From assembly GCF_014635045.1 (NCBI RefSeq), contig NZ_BMCF01000005.1, positions 59,273-123,272 on the forward strand: 64,000 nt of DNA, read 5' to 3'. A program made the translations under genes and the position numbers. Below are positions 1 to 9,384 of this stretch, piece after piece. Each line of letters begins with the position of its first letter. Within the stretch, counting starts at the first letter, position 1. The notes beneath the pieces were generated by a model, which was not told where the DNA came from, did no database searches, and saw only the letters and a program-made list of their open reading frames with translations. Origin of the DNA: Staphylococcus nepalensis. GTDB lineage: Bacteria > Bacillota > Bacilli > Staphylococcales > Staphylococcaceae.

Positions 1-76
1 CAACGACTGCGTGTCTAACATATATAACCCCCCTATCCATTAGTTTTAAAATATTATATGTGCAAGACAATAAAAA

Positions 77-149
77 AAAGTAAGCAAGGTTTAGTCTTAG
101 AAATGATGATATCCCATCAAACTGTTAGACAAACCTCATACTTACTTTT
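77..149 (-). terminator. argS terminator
   Basis: A long imperfect stem pairs 77-85 with 141-149 and continues inward through AGGTTT/AAACCT. On the minus strand it is followed by a run of eight T residues. It lies just downstream of the argS stop. Confidence 0.75.
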
Positions 150-181
150 CGAAATCCGATTATAATTATAAACAGATTTAT

Positions 182-1849
182 TTACATTGATTCTGGGGCA
201 GTGACACCAACAAGGTTCAATGCATTGTGTAGTGTAATTCTCACTGCATCAATTAATGCAATCAATGCTTTTGTTTTTTCTACATCATCTGTTAACACTT
301 TTTCATCGTTATAAAATTTATGGAAATGTGCTGCTAAATCCTGAATATAGTTTGTAATTCTATGTGGCGCTCTATGTGTTGCTGCACTTTCTATAGAAGT
401 TTCAAAGTCCGCTAATTTTTTCAATAGTTCTATTGCTTTGTCATTTGTAATAAGTGCATAATCTGCACTAGTTGAAGGTTCAATACCTCTTTCTTTAGCT
501 TGCTTTAAAATAGAACAGATACGCGCATGCGCATACTGTGCATAATATACTGGGTTATCTTGTGATTCTTGTTTTGCTAACTCCATATCAAAATCAAAAT
601 GCGTATCTGGACTGCGCATTGTTAAGAAGTAACGCGCTGCATCTACGCCTACTTCATCCATGATTTCACGTAAAGTAATGGCATTGCCTGTACGTTTGCT
701 CATTTTTACTTCTTGGCCATCTTGCATTAAGCGCACCATTTGCATAATTTGAATTTCAAGACGTTCGCTATCTACGCCAAATGTTTCCATTGACGCCTTC
801 AAACGTTGTATATAGCCATGATGATCTGCACCAAATAAGTTAATTAAGATATCATTGCCACGTTCAATTTTATCATAATGGTAAGCAATGTCTGGTAAAA
901 AATATGTGTAGTTACCATCTTTTTTAATCAATACACGATCTTTATCATCAGAAAAATCTGTTGTACGTAGCCATGTTGCACCATCTTCTTTATACGTATA
1001 ACCAAGTTCCGTCATTTTATCTAACACTTTTTGAATTTCACCTGACTCGTAAAGCGTCGTTTCGCTAAACCAGCTGTCATAATGCGTATTGAAATCGGCT
1101 AAGTCTTTTCTTAATTTTTCCATTTCATAATCAACGCCTAATTGTCTAAACGTTTTTATACGTTCTTCTTCTTCTAAGTCTTTTAATTCTGGTTGTTTTT
1201 CTGCTAAATCTTTACCAATATTGATAATATCTTTACCGTAGTAGCCGCCTTCTGGCATCTCGAAAGAATCGTCGCCAAGCGCTTCAAAGTAACGTGCTTC
1301 AATAGAACGTGCTAAGTTTGTAATTTGGTTACCAGCATCATTTATATAATATTCTCTTGTTACATTGTATCCTGCTGCTTCTAAAATATTAGCTAATGTA
1401 TCACCAACGGCTGCGTTACGTGCATGGCCTATATGTAAATCACCTGTAGGATTAGCAGATACATATTCTAATAAAATACTTTCCCCATTTTTTATCTCTT
1501 TTTGACCGAAATGGTCTCCTTGATTGATTGCTTCAGTAATAATAGCTGTTAAATAAGCATTATCTAAATAAAAATTAATAAAACCTGGGCCCGCAATATC
1601 TACCTTTTCAACTTGCGCAGCCGTCGTATCTAAATGGTCTACAATCGCTTGAGCAATTTCACGTGGATTGCGTTTCGCAATTTTTGTTAAAACCATTGCA
1701 ATATTTGTAGAATAATCACCATTTTTATTATCTTTTGGTATTTCAATTTTTATTTCAGGAATTTCATTCACTTCAGCAAGTTGCGCTTTTTGAATACTTT
1801 TTTGAATTTCTTCAACCAACGTTTGCTTGACTTGTTCAACTATGTTCAT
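182..1849 (-). CDS. argS: Arginine--tRNA ligase
   Basis: Cytoplasmic class I aminoacyl-tRNA synthetase that charges tRNA-Arg. The 555-residue protein has the usual family length. The N-terminal additional domain covers roughly residues 1-120, the HIGH signature (DLHIGHARN) is at about 139-142, and KMSKR is at 382-386. A helical DALR anticodon-binding domain follows to the C-terminus. The ATG directly abuts the TAA of the upstream ywiB gene with no spacer, so the two are translationally linked. The same ywiB-argS pairing is found in Bacillus. A strong hairpin follows the stop. The identification is secure. Confidence 0.98.
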   Translation of the reverse strand: MNIVEQVKQTLVEEIQKSIQKAQLAEVNEIPEIKIEIPKDNKNGDYSTNIAMVLTKIAKRNPREIAQAIVDHLDTTAAQVEKVDIAGPGFINFYLDNAYLTAIITEAINQGDHFGQKEIKNGESILLEYVSANPTGDLHIGHARNAAVGDTLANILEAAGYNVTREYYINDAGNQITNLARSIEARYFEALGDDSFEMPEGGYYGKDIINIGKDLAEKQPELKDLEEEERIKTFRQLGVDYEMEKLRKDLADFNTHYDSWFSETTLYESGEIQKVLDKMTELGYTYKEDGATWLRTTDFSDDKDRVLIKKDGNYTYFLPDIAYHYDKIERGNDILINLFGADHHGYIQRLKASMETFGVDSERLEIQIMQMVRLMQDGQEVKMSKRTGNAITLREIMDEVGVDAARYFLTMRSPDTHFDFDMELAKQESQDNPVYYAQYAHARICSILKQAKERGIEPSTSADYALITNDKAIELLKKLADFETSIESAATHRAPHRITNYIQDLAAHFHKFYNDEKVLTDDVEKTKALIALIDAVRITLHNALNLVGVTAPESM

Positions 1850-2263
1850 TTACGGCATCTCCTTGTAAGTAATTTCATATTGATAAGACCCCATCTTCTC
1901 TTCATCTTGAATTAAATCATAATGCACTTTCAGTTTACCACCGTTATCATTTACAAAATGTAAAATAGAATGCGTATGAACCGTGAGTGGGATACGGCCA
2001 CCACTAATTTCATACAAAGTCATTGTATCTTCACCTTCTACAAAGTGAAGATTTAATTTAATGTCGCCATTTCGGATAATTTTTACGCCTGAGTTTTCAA
2101 TTTTAACCGTTACATTAACTGTAGCGCCATCTATCTCTTCCTGATAACGTATAAAATCAGCTTTACGTTTTTGCCAAGACCCTTTAGTAGATAATGAGAA
2201 TTTTTCTTTGTTATCGAATTGTTTAACAACTTGTTTCGTTTGGATTTCAACATTGTTTTCCAA
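1850..2263 (-). CDS. ywiB: DUF1934 family beta-barrel protein (YwiB-like)
   Basis: Small cytoplasmic protein of unknown function that resembles B. subtilis YwiB (DUF1934, lipocalin-like fold), which also sits immediately before argS. The reading frame opens at 2302, but the first ATG codons overlap an extended -10 (TGCTATAAT), so they would not be transcribed. A TTG at 2263 has an AGGGTGA Shine-Dalgarno eight bases upstream and gives a 137-residue product of family length that begins MENNVEIQ. Its stop touches the argS ATG. No catalytic motif is visible. Function is unknown; family membership is judged from sequence resemblance and synteny. Confidence 0.85.
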   Translation of the reverse strand: MENNVEIQTKQVVKQFDNKEKFSLSTKGSWQKRKADFIRYQEEIDGATVNVTVKIENSGVKIIRNGDIKLNLHFVEGEDTMTLYEISGGRIPLTVHTHSILHFVNDNGGKLKVHYDLIQDEEKMGSYQYEITYKEMP

Positions 2264-2300
2264 TGTACGTTTCACCCTAATCTTTAAAATAATACACATC

Positions 2301-2315
2301 ATTATAGCATACTTG
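2301..2315 (-). promoter_or_regulatory. Extended -10 promoter of ywiB-argS
   Basis: On the minus strand the sequence reads TATGCTATAAT, a TGn-extended -10. No good -35 lies 16-18 bases upstream. Transcription would begin inside what a naive ORF call treats as the first codons of ywiB, which supports the downstream TTG start. Confidence 0.6.
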
Positions 2316-2417
2316 AAATAAGCAATACAGTTGCTAAAATCATTTTAAATATATAATTTTTATTTCTAAAACTTAATCCGTCAAACGGCCTTATGACTTA
2401 AACAATTTCATCATAAT

Positions 2418-2473
2418 AAAAGAGCAGACACACAAAATCAAAATTCCAATCTGACTTCGCATCTCTGCTCTTA
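2418..2473 (-). terminator. Terminator after the ywhD-like gene
   Basis: AAGAGCAGA at 2420-2428 pairs with TCTGCTCTT at 2463-2471. The minus-strand exit is T-rich (TTTTATTA). It probably ends the 2568-3080 transcript. Confidence 0.55.
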
Positions 2474-2567
2474 TTAAAGTGAGCTATCCTCAAAAAGTAA
2501 ACGATAAAGATACTTTGACATCCGTACTCACCATGTCTAATACATCTGTTCAAAAATCATTTGAATC

Positions 2568-3080
2568 TTATTTAGACTTTAATGCTTCACGTAGTGCATC
2601 ATCTGAGTTATTCCACATATCTAAATCATGTGATTTGAGAAACGCTTTTAATATTTGTTTATTGTTATCGCCAATATGGTCAATGTCAATTAAATGTTTC
2701 ATAGATTTATCCATCATATTAACATGCTCTGGCATACTCTTATACCCTCTACGGATACTTCTATTAACTAATAAATAACATGCTGTAAGGCCTGCATAGT
2801 ATGGTCCGTTTTCTCCACGTTCAGTAGTTACCCAACATAACCAATATGGTTTAGCTTCCTCGCCTTCAACTTTTTCTTTATCTTTGATCCATTTAACGCC
2901 TTTTTCTACGCTTGAACGTGCATGCATACCAGCAATATCGATAAATGCTTCTTCATTTTCAACATCAATAAAAACAGGCGCAACATTATCCAAGCTAATA
3001 GACCCAATATTGGTACCTTTATGTCCATCTAACGGGTCATTTTTTATAATATTAAATTTAAATCCTTTATTCTCAGCCAT
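2568..3080 (-). CDS. ywhD: YwhD family protein
   Basis: 170-residue soluble protein resembling B. subtilis YwhD, a Firmicutes family without an assigned reaction. The N-terminus (FNIIKNDPLDGH, then GSISLDNVAPV) and the Trp-rich middle (YWLCWVTTERG) are the recognisable parts. There is no signal peptide or membrane segment. The ATG is preceded by AGGAGGTG with a spacing of about eight bases. It is transcribed alone, with a hairpin downstream. Function is unknown; only the family assignment is supported. Confidence 0.85.
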   Translation of the reverse strand: MAENKGFKFNIIKNDPLDGHKGTNIGSISLDNVAPVFIDVENEEAFIDIAGMHARSSVEKGVKWIKDKEKVEGEEAKPYWLCWVTTERGENGPYYAGLTACYLLVNRSIRRGYKSMPEHVNMMDKSMKHLIDIDHIGDNNKQILKAFLKSHDLDMWNNSDDALREALKSK

Positions 3081-3236
3081 CCGTGTACACCTCCTATATT
3101 AAAATCAGCAGATACACCATATCTTAAAAGCTGCCCAGCTATACTGACTATACTAAAATTTTGCCACATTCATCAATGAGTGAAAAGTAATCAATTTATA
3201 ATCCTATCTCAATACGTTAAAAATATCATCCTAAAA

Positions 3237-4535
3237 TTAATTCAATTCATCTAATATGCTATTAATTGCATTTCTGACCTGATCATCTTCAATATCAGAT
3301 ATAAATTCTTTTGGATAATATAATTTATAATCTTGCCTATTAATCCCCGTTATACTATGAATAACCAACGACTGGCTACTGATTTCTCTTATTTTGCCAT
3401 TACGTCTTAATAAATGAATTGGTTGTCTATCTGATCCTGGACGATCATAATCATATGGCAAGTCCGAAAATGATTCGCTTACAAAATAATAAGTCGGGTC
3501 TATACCAGCTTGTATAAACAAATCAGTTAATTCCGTAATTGTAATAATAGAACCATCGAACGGCATATATTTAAATAAGTCACGATTAATAAATCTACGT
3601 GATAAATCACTTAATATTTCATCATCTTCATTAATCCATGCTTTTAAATAATATACAACTATCGCTTCATCTAAATCTACATATTGTTCAATAGTCACAG
3701 ATTCCTCAAAGAATGGAACAAAATCAGTAGGGTATTTCTTAAACGTGTACCCTTCATTATATAGTTGTTTAGCGCGTTTCAAACAATTATTGAGTAATAC
3801 TTCTCCACCCCGACTAACTGGATGGAAGTAGACTTGCCAATACATTTGATAACGACTCATAATGAAGTTTTCTACTGCATGCATACCACTTTCTTTAATA
3901 AGCACTTCATCTTTTGAAGGTCGCATTAATCTCAATATACGTTCCATATCAAATTGACCATACGTAACACCTGTGAAGTACGCATCACGTTGCAGATAAT
4001 CCATTCTATCAGCATCTATTTGTGACGAAATCATAGAAATAACCAATTTATTTTCGTGCGTCTTGTTGATGACATCAGCCACTTGCTGAGGGAAATCTTC
4101 AGAAACACGTCTTAATACACTATTCACTTCCGTTGGTCCAGTAATAATTTTCTGTGTAAAACGTTCATGGTCTGTGTTAAAAATTTTTTCAAAACTATGT
4201 GAAAAAGGTCCGTGCCCCAAATCATGTAATAGCGCAGCACATAATGCAAGTGGTCGGTCATTGTTATCCCAAGCTTCGCGACCGTTAAATGAATCATCAA
4301 TTAATCTACGAACAATTTCATATACACCTAAAGAATGTCCAAATCTACTATGTTCAGCGGTATGAAATGATAAATACAACGTACCCAATTGCTTTATACG
4401 TCTTAAACGTTGAAATTCTTTCGTTTTAATTAAATCCCAAATTACTTGATCTCTTACATGTATATATCTATGAATGGGGTCTTTGAATACTTTTTCTTCA
4501 GGTAATTTTTGTGTAGCATATGTTGTCAATGTCAA
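3237..4535 (-). CDS. HD-domain phosphohydrolase (YwfO-like)
   Basis: Metal-dependent HD-superfamily protein related to dGTP triphosphohydrolases and B. subtilis YwfO. The HD motif is plain: a His in RFGHS near residue 67, then HD in LLHDLGHGPFSH near 104-105. The open frame starts at 4553, but the first codons (ATG AAC AGG AGG) contain the ribosome-binding site itself. AGGAGG ends six bases before a TTG at 4535, and a second TTG lies at 4529. I take 4535, which gives 432 residues. The nucleotide substrate cannot be read from sequence; YwfO-type enzymes are reported to act on dNTPs. Confidence 0.88.
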   Translation of the reverse strand: MTLTTYATQKLPEEKVFKDPIHRYIHVRDQVIWDLIKTKEFQRLRRIKQLGTLYLSFHTAEHSRFGHSLGVYEIVRRLIDDSFNGREAWDNNDRPLALCAALLHDLGHGPFSHSFEKIFNTDHERFTQKIITGPTEVNSVLRRVSEDFPQQVADVINKTHENKLVISMISSQIDADRMDYLQRDAYFTGVTYGQFDMERILRLMRPSKDEVLIKESGMHAVENFIMSRYQMYWQVYFHPVSRGGEVLLNNCLKRAKQLYNEGYTFKKYPTDFVPFFEESVTIEQYVDLDEAIVVYYLKAWINEDDEILSDLSRRFINRDLFKYMPFDGSIITITELTDLFIQAGIDPTYYFVSESFSDLPYDYDRPGSDRQPIHLLRRNGKIREISSQSLVIHSITGINRQDYKLYYPKEFISDIEDDQVRNAINSILDELN

Positions 4536-4570
4536 TGTCGTCCTCCTGTTCATACCATATTGATGGACAA

Positions 4571-5050
4571 TTATCTTAAAGTTTTACGCATCAGTGCCAA
4601 ATCCATTTCTTCCCCATACATAACGTGCACATAGGAGCGCACTCTTTCAAATCCTTTTTGCTCATAAAATGACACTGCTTCGTCGTTCTTATTATCTACT
4701 TCTAAGAACACTTCGTTGTATTCATCTTTGAAATACGCTAAGCCTTCTTTTAATAAATCAGAGCCATAGCCATGATGCTGCCACGAAGGCCTTACATAAT
4801 GTGCTGATAAAAATAATTCAGTACCATATATAAAATTGGCAAAACCAATAATACACTGATCTTCTTCGATAACTAAAAATAATTGTTCTTCTAATCTTTT
4901 AAGTAAATGTTGTTCATTATATGAAGCAGCTAGCAACTCATTTACCGTTTTAGCTGCATAAATATTTAAGTACGTATTATACCAAGCTTTTGTTGCTACA
5001 TCTCGGATGCCTACAACATCATCTGGCGTTGCTTTTCTAACTTTATGCAT
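4571..5050 (-). CDS. GNAT family N-acetyltransferase
   Basis: 159-residue protein with the Gcn5-related acetyltransferase fold. The acetyl-CoA loop reads RPSWQHHGYGSDLLKEG (about residues 88-104). It is followed by the beta-strand/helix pair EVFLEVDNKNDEAVSFYEQKGF typical of motif B, split here only for description. The acceptor substrate is unknown. The ATG has a GGGGGA Shine-Dalgarno eight bases upstream. It follows the HD-domain gene by 35 bases and may share its transcript. Confidence 0.85.
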   Translation of the reverse strand: MHKVRKATPDDVVGIRDVATKAWYNTYLNIYAAKTVNELLAASYNEQHLLKRLEEQLFLVIEEDQCIIGFANFIYGTELFLSAHYVRPSWQHHGYGSDLLKEGLAYFKDEYNEVFLEVDNKNDEAVSFYEQKGFERVRSYVHVMYGEEMDLALMRKTLR

Positions 5051-5182
5051 GTTGATTTCCCCCTATTTATGATAGGTAATAATATCTATATTATAACATA
5101 ATTTTAGTATTCAAAATACTTTATCTATTCAAATGAAAATAGCTTGGACAATATATAACAATTGACCAAACTATCTGTAAAA

Positions 5183-5728
5183 TTATTCATTTCTGCTTAA
5201 TGTTTCTTGCCATTCTTGAGCACGGTCCAAAGCATACGAATCTTTTTTAATATCTCCAGGTTTCTCTGCAGTGCCAATAATATAACCAGATAACGTACCA
5301 CCTAAAAATTCTAAACTATATTTCATTTGGGTGATACATGGTTTAGCTTTAACTTTAGGAAAATCACCGCCAACGATAATAAGTCTAAAATCTTTCTCAG
5401 ACATTTTCGTTTTGAAGTCTCTGTAATCAGGGTCCATCAATGTTTCAGACCAATGATCAATGAAAGCTTTTAACGACGCTGACAAACTATACCAGTATAC
5501 AGGCGAAGCAAATATAACTGTATCACTGGCTAATACTTTATCTATGATTTTTTTATAATCATCTTCGTATACGGTGATGACGCTTCCATCATGTCTTACA
5601 TCTCTAACTGGGTTTAAGCGATATTGCGTTAAATCAAACCATTCGTAATCGTGGCCCTTTAAGGCCATTTTAGTCAATTGAGCAGTGTTCCCCTCTGGGC
5701 GACTACCCCCGAATAAAACTGTAATCAT
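5183..5728 (-). CDS. NAD(P)H-dependent flavin oxidoreductase
   Basis: 181-residue flavodoxin-fold oxidoreductase of the NADPH-dependent FMN reductase group. The N-terminal phosphate-binding loop is FGGSRPEGNTAQL (residues 6-18). The second flavin loop is SPVYWYSLSASLKAFIDHW (near 85-103). It probably reduces quinones, nitro or azo compounds with an FMN cofactor; the physiological substrate is not visible. The start is supported by AAGGAG seven bases upstream. It stands alone in a minus-strand series of redox genes. Confidence 0.85.
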   Translation of the reverse strand: MITVLFGGSRPEGNTAQLTKMALKGHDYEWFDLTQYRLNPVRDVRHDGSVITVYEDDYKKIIDKVLASDTVIFASPVYWYSLSASLKAFIDHWSETLMDPDYRDFKTKMSEKDFRLIIVGGDFPKVKAKPCITQMKYSLEFLGGTLSGYIIGTAEKPGDIKKDSYALDRAQEWQETLSRNE

Positions 5729-5914
5729 AACAATCTCCTTTTAATACTTTTCATATATTCTATTAAAACCTTAAAATTAAAATATTTTAATAATTTTACA
5801 TATTTTTTCATAAATATAATTTCTCTTAGTAAAATTAAATTATAGCATTAAATGATTTGTAAGAAAATTCTAAATTCTGTATATTACAAAATTAATTCAA
5901 AAATCTATAAAATA

Positions 5915-5942
5915 TAGATGTGCATAACATAAAGCACATCTA
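5915..5942 (-). terminator. Terminator of the aldo/keto reductase
   Basis: TAGATGTGC pairs with GCACATCTA across a ten-base loop. A T-rich minus-strand exit follows. It lies just after the stop at 5950. Confidence 0.55.
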
Positions 5943-5949
5943 CATTTCA

Positions 5950-6885
5950 TTATTTTCTAGGAAATAATTGGTTTATTTTTTCTATTTCTTCTTTAGTTAG
6001 TTTAACGTCTAACGTAGTTAAGTTATCTACGACTTGGTGGGGTTGCTTAGCCCCGGGAATCACTACATCCAATGATGGTTGCGTCAAATAGAACGCAAGT
6101 ACCACGTGTGCTACATCAACTCTATGATTGTCTGCAATATCTCTCAGCTCATCTATTTTCTCTAAATTTTCCTTGAACCTATCACCTTGAAATTCAGGAT
6201 TTTCAGCACGCAGATCATCAAATTTTGTATTTTCAGTATACTTCCCAGCTAAAAGACCAGATACTAAAGGGAAATAAGGAATAAATGTAATTTGGTTTTC
6301 TTTTGTGTAGTCAAATACGGCTTCATTTTCGCGATTCAGCAAATTGTATTCCATTTGTACAACATCTACGTGCCCGTCTTTATTTGCTTCTTTAATTTGT
6401 TCTAAACTAAAATTCGAAACACCAATTGCTTTGATTTTCCCTTCATCTTTTAATGATTTCAACGCTGCAACCGCTTGATCTTTAGGTGTCGTTTCATCTG
6501 GAAAATGAATATAATACAAATCAATATAATCTACCTTTAGTCGTTTTAAACTTTGCTCTACTTGGTTTCGCAGAAAGTCAGGATCATTCGACATTTTAAC
6601 ATTGCCTTCTTCATCAAAGTAATGTGCACCTTTTGTGGCAATTGCAAATTCATCTCTTGCAAATTCCTTAACTGCTTCTCCAACAAGTTCTTCTGAACGT
6701 TCTGGTCCATAAATATAGGCCGTATCTAAAAGTGTAATACCGTTTCTAACAGCTGTACGTACTGTTTCTTTACCCTTTTCTTCGTCTAAATTATTATATA
6801 AATTATGTCCGCCTACCGCATTTGTACCTAAAGCAATCGGTGACACCATAACATTTGATTTGCCTAACTGTACTTTTTTTGTCAA
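5950..6885 (-). CDS. Aldo/keto reductase
   Basis: 311-residue cytosolic (alpha/beta)8 NADPH-dependent reductase. The catalytic tetrad is visible: Asp and Tyr in [12 protein letters not shown] (about 53-64), Lys in AIATKGAH (about 82-89) and His in [10 protein letters not shown] (about 122-131). The C-terminal nucleotide-binding segment contains [11 protein letters not shown]. It resembles the YccK/IolS-type group. The start is a TTG with AAAAGGAG ten bases upstream. The native aldehyde or ketone substrate is unknown. Confidence 0.9.
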   Translation of the reverse strand: MTKKVQLGKSNVMVSPIALGTNAVGGHNLYNNLDEEKGKETVRTAVRNGITLLDTAYIYGPERSEELVGEAVKEFARDEFAIATKGAHYFDEEGNVKMSNDPDFLRNQVEQSLKRLKVDYIDLYYIHFPDETTPKDQAVAALKSLKDEGKIKAIGVSNFSLEQIKEANKDGHVDVVQMEYNLLNRENEAVFDYTKENQITFIPYFPLVSGLLAGKYTENTKFDDLRAENPEFQGDRFKENLEKIDELRDIADNHRVDVAHVVLAFYLTQPSLDVVIPGAKQPHQVVDNLTTLDVKLTKEEIEKINQLFPRK

Positions 6886-7662
6886 ATCTGTTCAGCTCCT
6901 TTTGTACTATAAATAAAACTTAATTGATTTATCATTCATTTAAAAATAGGCTTGTTCGTGATAACCATCAAACTCAAATATTTAAATGAGGTTTAATCAT
7001 TTCTAAATTTCATAATATTCATTTACCCTATTTAGCCCACTTTAATAATATTCTTTTGAATAAAATTCAACTCATTTTATAATTCAAATAAGCAAACGAT
7101 ATATACATCAATATTTCATGTCACGTGCGCCGTACTTTGAGTATAAAAAATCGAAATTCGCTATATGCATATATTTCTAGCACTCAATTTCAAACCAATA
7201 TAACGTAACGAAAGATGACATAAAATAGATACATACCTTACGCTCATCTAAAATGTAGCAATTTCTATATTAAAATTGTAATGAATTGCTTAAAAAGCGA
7301 CCAGAAACTCATTTCAAATAGATAACTAGCCTTTTTCACTGTCTATGTATAACCTACACAATGGCAGGAAAGAGGCTATATTTCATACAATAAATCCTTT
7401 CTCTCACCAAACTTTTAGTGATCGAAAAAACTTTTAGATTACACCGATTACTTGATCTAAAACCATTCCACACTTATCGCTATAAAACCTTTTTATAATT
7501 GCATCCCCAGCCATTTACTAGCTTAATCATCATGACAGTCACGATAATATTTATCTCTATCACCTTTCACATCAATATAAAATATTAAAAAATAAATCTA
7601 TATTAAACTTTTAATAAATAAATATAATTTAGCAAATGTACTAATTTAGTAATTTGATTTAA
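6886..7662. other. Long AT-rich intergenic region
   Basis: About 780 bases separate the aldo/keto reductase start from the pentitol-type operon promoter. I find no open frame with a credible ribosome-binding site and no repeat or RNA signature. It may be the remains of a lost regulator gene, but no translated fragment is recognisable. Confidence 0.4.
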
Positions 7663-7712
7663 TTGACTTTTATCTCTTTTTAAATTAATATTCATTTTTG
7701 TTAGCGGTTACA
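7663..7712 (+). promoter_or_regulatory. Promoter with cre at +1 for the pentitol-type operon
   Basis: -35 TTGACT (7663-7668), a 17-base spacer and -10 TAATAT (7686-7691). TGTTAGCGGTTACA (7699-7712) begins eight bases after the -10 and fits the catabolite-response element pattern TGNNANCGNTNNCA. A cre over the transcription start is expected to repress through CcpA when preferred sugars are present. Confidence 0.75.
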
Positions 7713-7737
7713 CAATTTGATGAAAAGGAGCAAGAAA

Positions 7738-9333
7738 ATGGAAAGTGATGATATCAAGCACTTGGTTGATTCAGGTCAACTGTCTGTAGGAATCGAACTA
7801 GGCTCTACGCGTATTAAGACAATTGCTATAGCACCTAATTGTGAAACAATTGCAACAGGTGCTTTCGAATGGGAGAACAAGTACGAAAATGGCTATTGGA
7901 CTTACTCAATTAATGATGTGTGGGTAGGTATCCAAAAAAGTTATGCTGAAATGTCAGAAGCCATCCAAAATCATTGTCATACTCAAATCAAGTCAATAGC
8001 ATCTTTAGGAATTAGCGGTATGATGCATGGTTATTTAACATTCGATGAAAATGATGACTTGTTGGTGCCCTTTAGAACTTGGCGAAACAATAATGCTAAC
8101 AAAGCTGCTCAAATCTTACGCGAAGATTTTAAAGTTAATATCCCTGAGCGCTGGAGTATAGCACAACTTTACCAATCAGCGATAGATGGAGAAGCACATG
8201 TCAAAAAAGTAAACTATATGACTACCCTATCTGGATATGTTCATTGGTATTTAACTGGTGAAAAAGTGTTAGGCATTGGAGATGCCTCCGGTATGTTCCC
8301 TATCGACAGTGAGCATAAGTGTTTCCGTCAAGATTTGTTAGAACGTTTTAATTCATTATTTCAAAAATCAGGTTACTCACAAGATATTAACGAAATATTA
8401 CCTAATGTCGTTGTAGCTGGTGAAATCGCCGGTTATTTAACTGAGACAGGTGCAAAACTGTTAGATCCAAATGGTGAATTGGAACCAGGGTGTCCCTTGT
8501 GTGCACCAGAATCAGATGCTGCTACAGGTATGGTAGCAACGAATAGCGTAGCGCCAAAAACAGGAAACGTGTCAGCTGGAACTAGTATTTTTTCAATGAT
8601 TGTACTAGAAAAGCCAATCGTTCATGTTTATCCTGAAGTCGATATTGTAACGACCCCTGATGGCTACGACGTTGCAATGATACATGCAAATAACTGTACT
8701 TCCGATATCAATGCTTGGATAAATTTATTTGAAGAAGTATTTCAACTCATGAACGTAAAATACGATAAAAATGAACTCTTTACCAAATTATTTGAAAGCG
8801 CTTTTAACGGAGATGAAACATTAGGTAAATTGTTATCTTATGGTTATGTTTCAGGTGAATTTATAACTGATGTAAAACAAGGTTATCCGATGTTTTTACG
8901 TCACGTTGATAGCGAATTTAATATAGCGAACTTTATGAAAACACATATTTTCAGTGCTTTTAGCACTTTAAAGATTGGTATTGATTTATTGAAAGAAAAA
9001 GAAAATATTCAAATCGATAGCATGCTGGGCCATGGGGGTATTTTTAAAACAGAAAAAATAGCACAGTCATTTTTAGCTGCAGCGCTGGAAACGCCTGTTA
9101 GTGTTATGACAACAGCAAGTGAAGGCGGCGCATGGGGTATCGCTATTTTATCTCGTTATTTACTAGAAACTCAGTATTCAAATTTGGCCAATTACTTAAA
9201 CGTTAAAGCTTTTGACAATACTGAGCAAATCACATTAAACCCTAAGGAAGAAGATATCGAAAGTTTTAGGCATTATATTCAAAACTTTAAGTCGTTATTA
9301 CCTCTCCAGCGACAAGTAAATGATTATATTTAA
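7738..9333 (+). CDS. FGGY-family carbohydrate kinase (probable pentulokinase)
   Basis: 531-residue sugar kinase with the two actin-like domains of the FGGY family. VGIELGSTRIK (near residue 17) is the phosphate-1 loop. NVSAGTSIFSM in the middle and GHGGIFKTEK in the C-terminal half are the ATP-binding signatures. The frame opens at a TTG at 7717, but AAAAGGAG lies inside those codons and sits seven bases before the ATG at 7738, so 7738 is used. It heads a kinase-transporter-dehydrogenase operon, so the likely role is ATP-dependent phosphorylation of a ketopentose formed by the downstream dehydrogenase. The exact sugar (D-xylulose, ribulose or other) cannot be read. Confidence 0.85.
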   Translation: MESDDIKHLVDSGQLSVGIELGSTRIKTIAIAPNCETIATGAFEWENKYENGYWTYSINDVWVGIQKSYAEMSEAIQNHCHTQIKSIASLGISGMMHGYLTFDENDDLLVPFRTWRNNNANKAAQILREDFKVNIPERWSIAQLYQSAIDGEAHVKKVNYMTTLSGYVHWYLTGEKVLGIGDASGMFPIDSEHKCFRQDLLERFNSLFQKSGYSQDINEILPNVVVAGEIAGYLTETGAKLLDPNGELEPGCPLCAPESDAATGMVATNSVAPKTGNVSAGTSIFSMIVLEKPIVHVYPEVDIVTTPDGYDVAMIHANNCTSDINAWINLFEEVFQLMNVKYDKNELFTKLFESAFNGDETLGKLLSYGYVSGEFITDVKQGYPMFLRHVDSEFNIANFMKTHIFSAFSTLKIGIDLLKEKENIQIDSMLGHGGIFKTEKIAQSFLAAALETPVSVMTTASEGGAWGIAILSRYLLETQYSNLANYLNVKAFDNTEQITLNPKEEDIESFRHYIQNFKSLLPLQRQVNDYI

Positions 9334-9384
9334 GCAATATCAGCAGTTTAGAAACAATATTTTTATAGAGTAGGAGAGATTATT

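Noticed and set aside
2479..2778. 99-codon plus-strand frame
   Set aside because: Lies largely antisense to the ywhD-like gene, without a ribosome-binding site. Shadow frame.
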